A stretch of DNA of 64,000 nucleotides from Apium graveolens (lineage: Eukaryota; Streptophyta; Magnoliopsida; Apiales; Apiaceae). How positions within the stretch are numbered: position 1 is the first letter of the stretch; the number at the start of each line of letters is the position of its first letter. The position numbers were made by a program, and so were the translations under genes. The DNA lies in contig NC_133653.1 of the NCBI RefSeq assembly GCF_009905375.1, positions 81,356,911-81,420,910 on the forward strand. The letters are read 5' to 3'. Of this stretch, positions 46,982-58,900 are shown one piece after another. The notes below the pieces were generated by a model. It was not told where the DNA came from and searched no databases. It was given only the letters and a program-made list of their open reading frames with translations.

Positions 46982-48394
46982 TGATATGAAGGGTTTAGAA
47001 CATATAAACACAACGGAAACGATGTAAAATTAAATTAAAACCAGATAAAATAAAAACCCACCGCAGGATCCATGCGAAAAAACTTATATTTTATTCATAG
47101 ACCAGATTGTTTACCTTAAGAAGCTTTACAAATTGGTTGATTAATGGAGATCCAAAGCTTGTTCAATAACCACGCATCCTGCTCTCGCGATCTACGCTCT
47201 ATCGGTATCCACACGAATGCTTGGACGCAAGGATTGGATGTGTACTAGCACAAAAGTCATTTATTCTTGTTCTCTCCATCTTCTCTCATAGTGGCTAGGG
47301 TTTTAGTAAAAGTCTTACCTCCAAAATCAGCAACATAAGAGATATTATATAGAGGGTAGAAAAACGAACTATAACTCTTAACTAATTAAGATTTATTACT
47401 AGTTCAAAATTCCTATTTGTATTATAATTAAGTCTCACTTAATTATTTAACAAATAAATTTCATAAATAATATTAATAAATTCGAATATCATTATTTATC
47501 TAATTAATTAAGTCAAACTTAGTTAATATTATAAATAATTTAAATTACTTTAGTTTAATTTAAATCCAATTTAAATTAAATAATCTTTCAATCATTTTTT
47601 GTGTGTGACCCTATCAGTTATTATTACGTTAACAAAGCATTTTATATCTAGTTTAAAATCGTAAACAATGAGCAGCATGTATTAATACATTATTGCTACC
47701 CAAGAAATAATAATTAAATCGGTGATCGATTAAACCTTTAATGAATAATGTACAATGTAATATAATTCCTTTAACCAAATATTATAGATTAAATTAGAGG
47801 CATGTAATGTGTCATCCTCATCGTAGTTTAATCCAAGTTTTCTTGATCAATGAGTATACTATCAAATCAAATCAACATTTGAGCGTGACCACACATTTAT
47901 AGAGTCTAGCTCACACAAGAGGCCAATAATTTCACTCCTTAAATTAGGAGGGTTAAATTAATGTAATCAAAGTACATTAATTCTCGTATAAAAAATATAA
48001 TTATTTCAAGTCTAAGGAACATTACATCAGTATCACAGTGAGAATTACTTATGACACAACACACATGTAGAATCTCACATTGGGTCTGTCCAACACCATG
48101 TATATTTACATCTTCCTCTGTTTTTGACTTTAGTAGCACTATACCTATGATCAATGAGATGTGATCATCAGTCAACAAACACACCAGTCTTAATGCATTT
48201 CTAAGTCAACGTACATAGAGATATAGAATTCACATATCATATTCCAAGGACATTTATTAATCTAACATTTATATCACAGTAAATTAAGAATTAATAAACT
48301 ATAAAAGGAATAATCGATAAAACATAAATTTTAATAATCCAAATGTATTAAACTAAAACATCATAGTATTGTCTCTAGGGCACAAACACTAACA
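46982..48394 (-). repeat. Copia-3 3' LTR (1413 bp)
   Basis: The minus strand starts TGTTAGTGTTTGTGCCC and ends CCCTTCATATCA. The polypurine tract AAGTGGGAGAT directly precedes it on that strand (plus 48395-48405), which fixes the boundary. Confidence 0.85.
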
Positions 48395-48405
48395 ATCTCC
48401 CACTT

Positions 48406-50700
48406 GCACTAGATCCAATCACCCATGTGTACCTAATACTCATAGAACTAGTATGACCATCGTGCTTCTGCTGCGACACAGCCTTAATCTGTAGGTCTGC
48501 AACATTATCATTACTGTACACTTTACATTTATTTCTCCTTGATCATTAATCTCATTAATAAGGTGATATCGCTTAAGGACATTCCTAAACAGTCTCCTTG
48601 GTTGTTTTGAAAGCATCAATATATGCGGATTCCATTATAGAATTATCAATTTTCTTGCTGTGAACTATTTCAGCTAACATCACCTATATTTAGACAAAAT
48701 ACAAAACATACATAAATATATAATAATCCTTGTTTGTCCAAAAATTAGGTTCAAAAACTAGCATCAGTGTAACCCTTTACAACTAGTTCCTTATCTTCTC
48801 CATATACCAAAAATAAATCTTTAATTCTCTTTAAGTACTTAAGATTATTCTTGAAAACTATCCAGTGACCCTCACCTGGATTAGACTGGTATATGCTCAT
48901 CATGATCAAAGCATTTAAAATATCAGGGCAAGTACATATCATTGCACACATTTCAGATCCAATTACCGAAGCATATGGAATTTTCTCAAACGGCCCTTAT
49001 CATTTAATGATTTAGTGGGAAATTATCCTTTGAGATCAATATCTCATGAGAAATCAAAACATATCCTTTTTTTTACTCCCGCATACTAAAATGATGCAAT
49101 ACTTTATCAATGTATGTACTCTGACTAGGTCGATTAATCTCGTCAATCTATCTCTATAGATCTTGATCCCTAAAATATAGGTGGCATCGCCTAAGTCGTT
49201 CATCGAGAAACTATTTCTCAACAAAGTCTTAACAGCCTGTAGAGAAGGTTTTCATTCCTTTTTTGTTACATGTCATCTGCATATAAAACTAGGAATGCCA
49301 CATGGCTCCCACTAACCTTCTTGCAAACACATGTTTATCTTTGTTTTGAATAAAACCGAACTCTTTGACTGTTTCTTCAAAATAAATATTCCATCTCCTT
49401 GAGGCTTGCTTCAATCTATAAATAGATAAAAACAACTTACAGACCATCTTGGCAAACTTTGGATCGATAAAACCCTCAGGTTGTATCATATATACATCTT
49501 CTTCAATGTTCCCATATAAGAAAGTGGTTTTGACATCCATTTGCCAAATATCATAGTCAAAGTAAGTAGCTATTGCTAGCAAAATCCTGATGGACTTGAC
49601 CACAGTAACTGGTGAAAACGTCTCATCATAGTCTATACCATGGATTTATTTGAAACTGTTTGCCACTAGTTGCGCCTTATAGGTCTGTACATTATCATCC
49701 ATGTCATTTTTCTTCTTCAAAACTTAATTGCACCCTATAGGTTTTACCCCTTCTAGTGGATCAACTAAAGTCAATACTTTATTTTGATACATGGATTCCA
49801 TCTCGGATTTCATGGCCTGTAGCCATCTCTCCGAGTCTGGACTGTTCATAGCATCTTGGTATATGAGAGCCTCGTCATTATCCGTAAGCATCACATCACC
49901 ATCTTGAGTCAAGAGAAATTAATAATTTTTCTCGGGCTCATGGTGAATCCTATTAGATCTACGAACAACTTGTGTTTCCTAGAACAAAATTGCTATCAAT
50001 ATTTTGATGTACATCCTGATCTTGTTCTAACTCTAGTTCAATATTATCGTGTGGTTCTCGATCTTCATCGAGATATATTATTCTCCCACTGGTTTTCTTA
50101 GAAAGTAGTTCACCCTCAAGAAATACAGCGGTTCGAACAACTAACACTTTGTTCTAGGAAGCATTATAAAACTATACCCTTTAGTCTCACTTGGGTATCC
50201 CACAAAATATCATCTATCTAATTTTGGTCCAAGCTTGTCAGAGGCTAAACAATTCACAAACGCTTCACATCCCCAAATTTTCATAAATGACATGCTATGA
50301 CATTTATCAGTCCATATCTCATATGATGTCTTTTGAACCACTTTTGTTAGAACTTGGTTAAGTGTATATACATCCGTTTGTAGAGCACAAGCCCAGAAAC
50401 TGACTGGAAGATCCGCTTGACTCAAGAAACTCTTGAATTTTAGGCTTAAGTATTCTCTTCCATGATCTAATCGTAAAACTTTTATACTTCTCACTTGTTT
50501 GCTTTTCTACTTCGGCCTTATATTCTTTGAACATTTCAAAAGAATCGGATTTGTTCTTCATAAGAACCACATATCCATATCTACTAAAATTATCAATAAA
50601 TATTATGCAGTAGTGTAAGCCACCTATTGCCATCATACGCATTTGACCATATACATCATTATGTATAAGTCCTAATCGTTCGGTGTCCATTTCACCTGAT
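48406..50700 (-). pseudogene. Copia-3 pol: integrase, reverse transcriptase, RNase H remnants
   Basis: Leftwards from about 50690: integrase core (ERLGLIHNDVYGQM, IIFIDNFSRYGYVVLMKNKS), then PVSFWACALQT and MKIWGCEAFVN. RT start is at 49724-49912 (SERWLQAMKSEMESMYQN). RT palm is at 49289-49603 (DIWQMDVKTTFLYGNIEEDV, SIYRLKQASRRWN). An RNase H-side segment lies at 48751-48951 (GEGHWIVFKNNLKYLK, VVKGYTDASF). The YxDD segment and most of RNase H are missing or unreadable. Stops and shifts are dense. Confidence 0.82.
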
Positions 50701-52116
50701 CAGTTAAAAGAAGTTTTAGTCATTTTTCCAATGAGACAAAGTTCCCATCTTTCGTATGATTCAAAATCAAACTTATCCAAGTATATATCTATATGTAACT
50801 CAGGAAATGCGTTTCTTATTAATATGGCTTAATGACAATGCTAGAGGTAATGTTTGATTTAAGTCATCTTAGAACATATTAATTGTTAATTAATTGTGCA
50901 ACACTATAAGACTTATCATCAAAATAGAATAAAAAATATTGTTTATTTAATTAAAATGAAAACCTTTCTTGTCCTAACAAGAAATTGATTTAATGTATCC
51001 GCTAAAGGCAGCCACGTAATAATAATTTATCAAGTTCTCAATCTCTCCTTATGGGCAAAATTAGGTATCGAGTTTCTTCAACTAAAGCAACAACTTTTGC
51101 TCCAATTCTAACCTGATACCCGAAGCTTGATCATTGATGTTCTTCTTCTTTAGATCTTCCAAAAAAGCTCGATAATTTAACTTCTAATCATCCAATTATT
51201 TCCACAGAAGTGACAATCATCTCCTTTAGCAACACCACTATCAGGCTTCGAAAGCCCTTTGGGATTGGACTTTGGTTTGGCACCGAATAAGATCAAACCT
51301 TCACCCTGTTTGTCCATTTTCCTTTCCATTTTCATTGCATGTGTACACCATCAATATGGACGTAATTCATTCCTTTACCGTGTTATTTTCAGCAGTTCTA
51401 AACATGCCTAACAAGTAAGTGAATGTTCTGTCTATCTCATTCCTTTTGTTCTTGATAAACTGAGAATAAAAGTTGTTCAAATATTGCTTAATCAAACCAA
51501 ACCGAGTCTCTAGATTAATCTTGAAACCCAAAATATGAAGGTACGTATACTTATCATCTTTAGAACATATGGTCCAACCGGATATCATTCTCCCATTAAT
51601 ACAAAATTATAGTGCCTTATTGTCATCAAATCTTTATGACGAGCCTATCCTTCAAACATCCTTTGAAGGTGCTCAATCACATCATAAACATCACCATGGT
51701 CTTGTTGCTTCTAAAGCTCAATACTCATATTTACAAGCATGAGACATGAAATATTAGTTGCATAATCAATTTGCTTCTGGTAAGAATTTTGTTCATCACA
51801 TGTGTCATTCTCAGCTAAAAGAAAGTAGGAAGGGGTTTCAGAAAATTATTTCATGTCAGCTTGTTCTTCTCAAGGATTTTTACATAGAGAAGTAATTTAT
51901 GTTATTTGTCATTTGATATCTTCTAAAATATTAAAGTGCATAAAATGAATTAGTCTACAGATGATCATTAAATTATGCTCAAGTGATTATTCATATATAT
52001 TCAAAATATATATCTCCCAGTATTTTTATCAAATCAATAGCCCTAACTAGTAATTCGGAAAGAATATCTTTTATATCTTTTCTAGTGAGCCAAGATCCAT
52101 ATTTCACCATGTGTTA
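50701..52116 (-). pseudogene. Copia-3 gag remnant
   Basis: The best frame, 51367-51588, carries NNFYSQFIKNKRNEIDRTFT and LLGMFRTAENN, the C-terminal part of the copia UBN2-type gag. A knuckle-like FLWK segment near 51210 is decayed. CACTA-1 cuts the region at 52116. Confidence 0.6.
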
Positions 52117-52499
52117 AGCTACTAAAAATAGTGCATACGACATCGGTACTTTGACATCGGCATGTAATGCACCTGATGTTAAAAGAATTTTTAACATCGT
52201 TTTTTCATAAAGCGATGTTAAACTGGAATGTTGACATCGGTTTTGTATACTAACTGTTGTCTATGTTCAACTTTATAAAAATGTCAAATAATTAGTTTTC
52301 ACTTTAACATCGGTTTTTTATACTGCCCTTTGTCTATGACTGATTTCAGAAATTTACCAAATAACTTGTCATTTCCCCCCTTCAGTACATAATTTTCCCT
52401 CCACCCTTTTTAACAAAAAATTTATTCCCCCTTAGGCACATATTTTATTTCACCCCTTCCCAAAAACCACCCTCATTTCCCCTTTACTAATACACTCAC

Positions 52500-54250
52500 A
52501 CCCAAATCTATCTCTCAAATCTCAGTCGCGACTCTCTGTCTCTCTAAACACTCCATCTCAAACACCCGGACTATCTCTCTCTCATAAACCTCCGTCTACT
52601 TCATCTGTCCATTGTTTCTCTCATTTGTCTCCTTTCTCATAAACCTTAACTTATACATCATACTTTCTAATAAACCCTAATTTACACCTCATAAATCAAG
52701 CTTAATTCTAATTAACCACAAATCGAGCTTGAAATTGGTAAGATTTGTGCAAATTAGCTTTGAAAAGATTCATATAAGGTAGTATTTATATACCTCTCTG
52801 CTATGTTTTTTGATAATTTCTCTATGTGTTTTTTACTCTTGGTTCATGTTTATGCAGCCTCTATGCGCAGGGATTCCCATTCATAGCACCCAAGGTTCTT
52901 TCTTTCCTTTCCTTTTTTATAAAATTTGTTTAAATCTTGTACAATTGGTTAAATATAATCAATTGCAAAAGATTTAAATATGTCATATCCTCTAGTAGTT
53001 ATATAATGTCCAGTGAGTGTTCTTTGATATTTAAAATTTAGATCTGTAGAATATGCCTAGATTTTGTATTTACATAAGTTATTGTATGTATAGTGGGCCA
53101 AAGTTTAGTATTGAATATTACTGTTTTATGATTAATGTGAGTTAAAATTCATGTGCTAAAAATTAAACACAGTTTAATTAATTAAGAAATAAGAGTTTTG
53201 ATATTTTTTGTATATGAGATAAGACTTGTTGATTGTTAAAAAGTTAAGTTCAATGATTATGATATTTAAAGACTTCCATGTCGTACTTTCAATTTGTTTG
53301 CATTCTTGTGTATATTATTATCTTGTACGCAAGAAGAGTGTAACAAAGCCATGGAAACAACGAAAAAAGTACAAAGAAGTGGGCAAAAACTATACTTTGA
53401 AAGTAAGCAAAACTCCTTCACAAAGCTGCAATTGCTGATTGTTTAATGAAGGAAGCCAAAGACTCAGTTATAGAGGTACTTTGTAAGACATAGGGGCAAT
53501 TGTACATATGGTATTTAAGTTTTGATTTCCTAACCAGCTTCTTTATTGCAAATAATTGTTCTTCTTATTAGTTCACCTAAATTATAGTAATCTTATATAA
53601 TTTCTAGCATTTAGCATTATTCTTGCTGATATTAGCTTAGTCTTGTGATTGTATTTTTCCAGTTTGTTTTGTGGGTTTGATGATATATACTGTCTCTTCT
53701 TGGGGATCTTGAAGAACCAATATTCTTAAATAAGCAATATGATTTGTCTAAGGGAAGTAATCAGGCCATTTTATTGAGGTTTACTAGACGTTTCGTGACC
53801 GGGGTCCTTGCTCGACAGATTAAAGCTGGAAAAGTTCTGCACCGAAGAGTTAGTAGTAGTATTAACTTTGAAATTACCTGATAGATATTGACTGTTGTAT
53901 GTATAGTATAGTATATTGAATAATGAGTAATTACCTGATAGATATCCCTGCTTTTCAGGTTCCTATCTAAGACCCAACACTTGTAAGTTTGCATTTTGGT
54001 CTTTTTTTTAGCCTTTTGTCTAATTTTTATGTTTCTCTCTATCTGTCTCTCTTTGCTTGATCAGTTTTACTTATCCCCTGGAAAGATAGAACTGTTTGTA
54101 CTATATTTTAGCCATTTGGGGACAATAATTGTTTGATTTTAGTGTACTGTTTATTATAGCATTATATATCATGTAAATCCAAATATGAATAAGTAGAGAA
54201 GTACTGAATTTTTAGGGAAGTCATGTGTGTAAGTAATTTTGTTCTATGTC
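52500..54250 (+). other. Interior of CACTA-1 upstream of the GRF fragment; exon-like pieces, unidentified
   Basis: CT-rich UTR-like DNA (52500-52700) is followed by short segments with splice-like borders: about 52857-52893 (LYAQGFPFIAPK), about 53405-53480 (KAAIADCLMKEAKDSVIE) and about 53710-53850 (LEEPIFLNKQYDLSKG, then FVTGVLARQIKAGKVLHRRV). I do not recognise these. They may be further captured host exons. I looked for the GRF QLQ domain here and did not find it. Confidence 0.35.
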
Positions 54251-54256
54251 AAACAG

Positions 54257-55170
54257 TGGGATGGGGTGCTTTTCATTTAGGATTTTCCAACAACACTGAT
54301 CCTGAGACAGGGAGGTGTCGTCGGACTGACGGCAAGAAATGGCGATGCTCGAGAGATGTTGTTCATGTTCCTGACCAAAAATATTGTGTGCAGCATGTCA
54401 ACCGAGGACGCCATCATTCAAGAAAGCCTGTGGAAGGTCAAAATGGCCATTCTGTCTCTGGAACCACCAACACTACTATTAAGTTTCTGCCTGCATCCTC
54501 TGCCTCGGTGGTTACGGCCAACGGTACATCTAACAATATTGGCCTCTCGCACCACCAACTAACCCACTTGAAGCATGGTGCATCTTATCCTTCTGCAAAT
54601 CCTCATCTTAACAGGCGATGGAGAATTTACTTTTGGGCTTTTTTATATTCTTTAATCTTTTGGCACATATTTACCTTATACGCTATATTCTCTGAATTTA
54701 CATAGCTAGTTGATGCATGTGCTATGAATTTATATGCATATTATACTACTCTGTCAAGTAGTAGTACATAATTTTTACCCTTAGGCATATTATTGTGGTA
54801 CTACGACTTCCTAGTTCCTACTAGCAAAAGGCTTTATACATAAATTTCACTTTTTATTCTACATTCGAAATTTTCAAGTATTGAACCTGAACCTGATGTT
54901 ATGTATTTCTTCAGCAGAAGTTACCTAAACAACAAAAATGTTGATGAGAAATTACAAGGTGGTACAGGACTCTCCATGCTATCTTCGAACATTGGTCTGA
55001 AAGAAAATCAATTTTTGACTCAAAAGTGGAGGAATCTATATCAAGAACCCTCTAGGAGTGAATTTGGACTTGTTTGCTCTGATTCGCTGCTGAACCCTCT
55101 CCAGATAAGCACTTCAATGATAAGCTATGATTCATCTAAAGACATCATGGACAACCAAAACAAATCACAA
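54257..55170 (+). pseudogene. Captured GROWTH-REGULATING FACTOR fragment (WRC domain and downstream exon)
   Basis: The first exon (54257 to about 54613, preceded by a clean AACAG acceptor) encodes [12 protein letters not shown], then the WRC zinc domain: [23 protein letters not shown] and [19 protein letters not shown]. After an intron of about 300 bp (AG end at 54911-54917, donor GC) the second exon gives SSNIGLKENQFL and EFGLVCSDSLLNP, a conserved C-terminal block of the GRF1/GRF2 group. GRFs are plant transcription factors that bind DNA through WRC and the coactivator GIF through QLQ. QLQ and the far C-terminus are absent. Zinc ligand spacing is C9C12C2H instead of C9C10C2H, a two-residue insertion (HV). 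Lying inside CACTA-1, this is a transduplicated fragment, not a functional gene. Confidence 0.9.
54417..54435 (+). promoter_or_regulatory. Retained miR396 target site
   Basis: TTCAAGAAAGCCTGTGGAA, the 19-base core of the miR396-complementary site that lies over the HSRKPVE codons of GRF genes, is unchanged. The bases just 5' differ slightly from the usual site. Confidence 0.75.
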
Positions 55171-55500
55171 CTATATCTCCTGGTCCTGGTGCAACAGGTG
55201 GAAACAAGACAATGTCTCCTGGTACTGGTGCTTGTCCTGGTGCTTGTATTTTATTTGAAATGCATGTATAGTATGGTACGAGTAATATTTTGGTATTAGA
55301 TTTGTAATTTGGATGATTACCTTTATGTTTCTTAATGGATGTTTTTTGTTGGGATGTTGCATTGTTTTGGTTCCCTGTGGTTGTAAATAATATCAGGATG
55401 GCATGCAATTTACAGAACATTAACATCACAATGGTACATGTAAAGCGATATAAAACATGTACAAAAGATATCATACAAAATAATATTAAACTAAAAAGAA
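55171..55500 (+). other. CACTA-1 interior between GRF fragment and right subterminal repeats
   Basis: Begins with a CCTGGTxCTGGTGC-type repetitive stretch (55176-55250) that, in one frame, reads SPGPGATGG and SPGTGACPGAC then stops. It could be the end of another captured gene. The remainder is AT-rich without signal. Confidence 0.35.
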
Positions 55501-56000
55501 CTAAAAAAACCGATGTGAAATAGTCATTTGACATCGGTTCAGAAAAAAAACTCAATGTATTTTAAGTTAAATAACATCGGTTAGAGAAATTGGCTGATGT
55601 TAAACAAAAAGATTTCACATCGGGGGACTAATTTAACCGATGTCTGATCAAACATTTCACATCGGGCAACTAATCTAACCGATGTCTGATCTAGCATTTC
55701 ACATCGGTTTGTTCGAAAGAATTTTAATAAATGGCTTTTAGAGCTTGTAAGTTTCATATTTTAATGGATAAATACCTCATAATATACTGATATTCACCTA
55801 GAAATACTGTAATATAAGCTAAAATTTACTGCAAAGACATCACATTTAATCCTAAAACCGATGTATATCACGGTAATAGACATCGGCTGTTAACCGATGT
55901 CAAAGACTGATGACATTTAACATCACACGCGAAGACATCGGTTCAGATTTTTTTTAACATCGGTTCTGAACCGATGTCTGATCCCATATTTCTAGTAGTG

Positions 56001-57430
56001 TTAGATCAACTTTGGCTTTTCTCCTAAAACATCATTATGTAGGTAGACAACATTTGTCAATTAAATCAACTATATAACTCTTGGATAGCTTGGTGGAACA
56101 ACATTTGTTAATATTTATCAAATAAATCTCTCCAAACTCTTTGCCTCTAAGTTCACAATCCTATTGTGGTAACTTAGTTACGTCAAACCCAACAGTCAAA
56201 AAGTATCAATATACTTCAATACATCTCCCACGATAAATGTCAGTACTTCACTTGGGCGAACCCACTCCTTTTCGATCTAGGGGTTAAAGCATTGAACTCA
56301 ATGGAAGGAATTCCGATCAACTTAATATTAACTTTAGGGTTTTGTTAATTTTAAAACGATCATGATCCCAACATAAAGAGATTCCCAATTTTTTCTTGAA
56401 TAAGATACTTCAAATTAATATTTTTCAATGGTTTAATTTTCAGGTAGTGAGGGAGTCACAACAGTCTCGCTTAAAACCCAAAACCTTACAAGTTCAATGA
56501 ACTCACTTTTGACAAAATCGCCCTATATCGGAAATAAAGAAGATTGGTATTTTATTCCATGTTTCATAAACACAAGAATCTCATAATCGCTTGTTTATTT
56601 TAAAATCATTTATCATTACAGATTTTATCTTGTTTAGCATGCATGACATGAGTGTCGTATCTAATACATACATCCTTAATCTAATTAAACATGGATCACT
56701 AAACTACTCTACACATACATTCATCATATGAACATATATATGTAAAGTGCAATAAAGTAAACGTGGTTGGTTATGGATTTATCCTATGTGATATTCATCA
56801 AGCAACTGAAAAAGATCTAGGTCAATCTAAGGTGGTAAATAAATACAAGCTAATTAAAACATGTCTTCTTTCTTCAGTCATCTCTTCCTTGTATTGCTTT
56901 CTTTGATGGCCTCCATGTGGAATTACCCTTCCTTGATCTTTGAATCTTCATGTCTTAATGTACATTACAAGAATGAAATATAAAACCTAATCTAATGAAC
57001 TTATAAGAAGAACTCGAGTTACATTCGAGATTTAATAATTACAAGATCAAATGACATGCAAGCCGTATTTAAAATGAAAAACCATTAACCTAAGTTTATA
57101 AGCCATACCATCCACCATGCTCAATTAACATATAATAACATGTTAGAACACATAATATGATCTTAACATATCATACCCATCATGATCTAATCATAAAAAC
57201 CAAATATGGCAAAAATCAGAAAATTTGAAATTAAATTTGATAACATTAAATCGCAGATTACAAGGTCTAAACAGCGTCAAACACCTATCGAATAGAGTAT
57301 TCGTTCGCAAAAATCGGACACGAGACCCAGATTTTAGAGAATCTATAACATCTAATTTAGAATCCGTATCTAATACAATTCTCATAATAAGAATAAAATC
57401 AGTATATATACAGATTATATAATCATCATA
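56001..57430 (-). other. Probable leader/5' part of Copia-3
   Basis: Follows the TTA duplication of CACTA-1, so it continues the element on the other side. No clear protein match. No LTR copy is seen. Assignment is by position only. Confidence 0.35.
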
Positions 57431-57599
57431 TGATTATACAACTCACATGAAAACTTTTCTCACCCTGGGTGGTCCTTTCAATTTTCTCATTGTTCACTAT
57501 ATGCTAGTTTAATGGTGTAGATATCTTAGAAACATAATGTTGAACTAAAATAACTTTTCTCTTTTTTTGACATCTTGATTTGCTTGCTCCTACTTTTCC

Positions 57600-58900
57600 A
57601 CTACTTCTTCTTTTTCCAGGTTTGTGGCAATTCATTCATTACTCCCAACATATCTCAATGAATTAACCATTTCTAATCAAAATCAAACTTTGAAAATTTA
57701 GCATACAATTTCTCTCTTCTCAAGGTTTTTAAATATAACCTAAGGTGTTCTACATATTCTTCAGGGAACTTTGGATTTATTAACGTGTCATAAAAAAATA
57801 CAATCATAACACTTTCCAAATAATTTTTGAAATATACAGTTCACTGGATTAACAAACACGGGAGTTCTTGGCTAATAAAAAGGCAACACTAAAACTCATA
57901 AGTTTCGTATTTTGTCCAGAAGGTCATCTTTTAGCAAAACTTTAGGGGTATATCTTAACCAATATTAATATGACCGTAGGTCTCCCAGAGATAAATTACT
58001 CATTTTAATCAAAGAAATACTCAATCCTTAGAAGTGGATGCTTGTTTTTAACTGTTAATTTGTTTAATATTCTATTATAAATAATCCATCTCAAAAATCT
58101 ACCTTTCTTCTTTATAAAAAGAAATGACGCTTCCATGGTAAATAGGCTAACCTTAACCAATCCTTTGTTAAAGATTTCTGGTAACTTGATTGTCAGTTCA
58201 TTTATTTCTAATGAGTGTTATTCACTCCATCTTTTTAAAATGGTTGTTATTATTGGGAAATATCTAATGAATATCAGTTCTCTCTCTCAAGTGGTAATCC
58301 TTGCAATCTATTAGGAAATACATCCCTCAACTCGTTACTCTCATAAATTTCCATAAATTTAGGTTCTTGATTTCCTATATTCACATCATATACAACTTAT
58401 ACCTAATACCCTAGGGGTAATACTCTTTTAGCCTGAATCACTGAAAATTTCTTGTGTCCACTTACGTAACATGTAACAACACTCTCTTATTATTAAAAAT
58501 TTCAAACATTAATCTAAGCATCATAGACAGACAACCAATCCATTCTTTCTAATGCGTAGGATTCTCCTGACATAACATTATCGCCAAAAATTTGTCCTTG
58601 AATTTTCCAATCTGTAATTATAACACACTCTATCTACCAAAAAGATTTCACGATTTGCAAATTCTATTGTCATAGCTTCGTCGAGTGGCTCTGACTTTAT
58701 TCCCAAATTATTTCAAGATATTTCAAGGTATGAATTTACAAGCCCTTGAATCAATCAACACATGTGGATACACAAAGTTTACTAGTAATGTACCTATAGT
58801 CATATCATCGCCATCTATAGTTTCTCTTATAATTGTTTTAGGGGTGCGAATGGTAAGGTTGTTATTGTAGTTATTTCTGCTTGGGGAGACGATAAATCTC
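57600..58900 (-). pseudogene. Gypsy-B2 pol: protease and reverse transcriptase remnants
   Basis: The minus strand has the protease as HVLIDSRACKFI (about 58730-58765), where DSRA replaces the catalytic DSGA. Next are ERMDWLSVYD (about 58530-58560) and the RT entry LQGLPLERE (about 58280-58310). RT blocks follow: EASFLFIKKKGRFLRW and NRILNKLTVKNKHPLLRI (about 58020-58140). The catalytic region is SVMIVFFYDTLI (about 57800-57840), where FIDD has become FYDT, followed by EYVEHLRLYLKTLRREKLYAKFSK (57690-57760). In-frame stops are many. RNase H and integrase were not seen. Confidence 0.75.

Larger units (their letters stand above)
52117..56000 (+). mobile_element. CACTA-1: non-autonomous CACTA transposon carrying a GRF gene fragment
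   Basis: The right end, reverse-complemented, reads CACTACTAGAAATATGGG. The left end reads AGCTACTAAAAATAGTGC. The terminal 30 bases pair at 22 positions. The 3 bp target duplication TTA is at 52114-52116 and 56001-56003, the size expected for CACTA. Subterminal regions (52138-52330 and 55508-55985) are full of ACATCGG/CCGATGT words in both orientations, the usual accessory-protein binding arrays. No transposase is encoded. The interior holds host-derived DNA: exon-like pieces from 52850 onward and an unmistakable GRF fragment. Confidence 0.85.
46982..57430 (-). mobile_element. Copia-3: copia element split by CACTA-1; right end unresolved
   Basis: Minus-strand element. The 3' LTR is 46982-48394, followed rightwards by pol (to about 50700) and gag (to about 52116). 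CACTA-1 then interrupts, and probable leader/5' DNA resumes from 56001. No second copy of the LTR is present, so the 5' LTR is lost or highly divergent and the right limit is a guess. It abuts the truncated gag of Copia-2 and was probably inserted there. Confidence 0.6.

Noticed and set aside
52117..54250. GRF QLQ domain upstream of the WRC exon
   Set aside because: I looked for FTxxQxxELExQ-like coding and found none in any frame of the element.
46982..57430. A second Copia-3 LTR in 56001-57430
   Set aside because: None of the distinctive LTR blocks (TGATATGAAGGG, CACAAACACTAACA) recur there.
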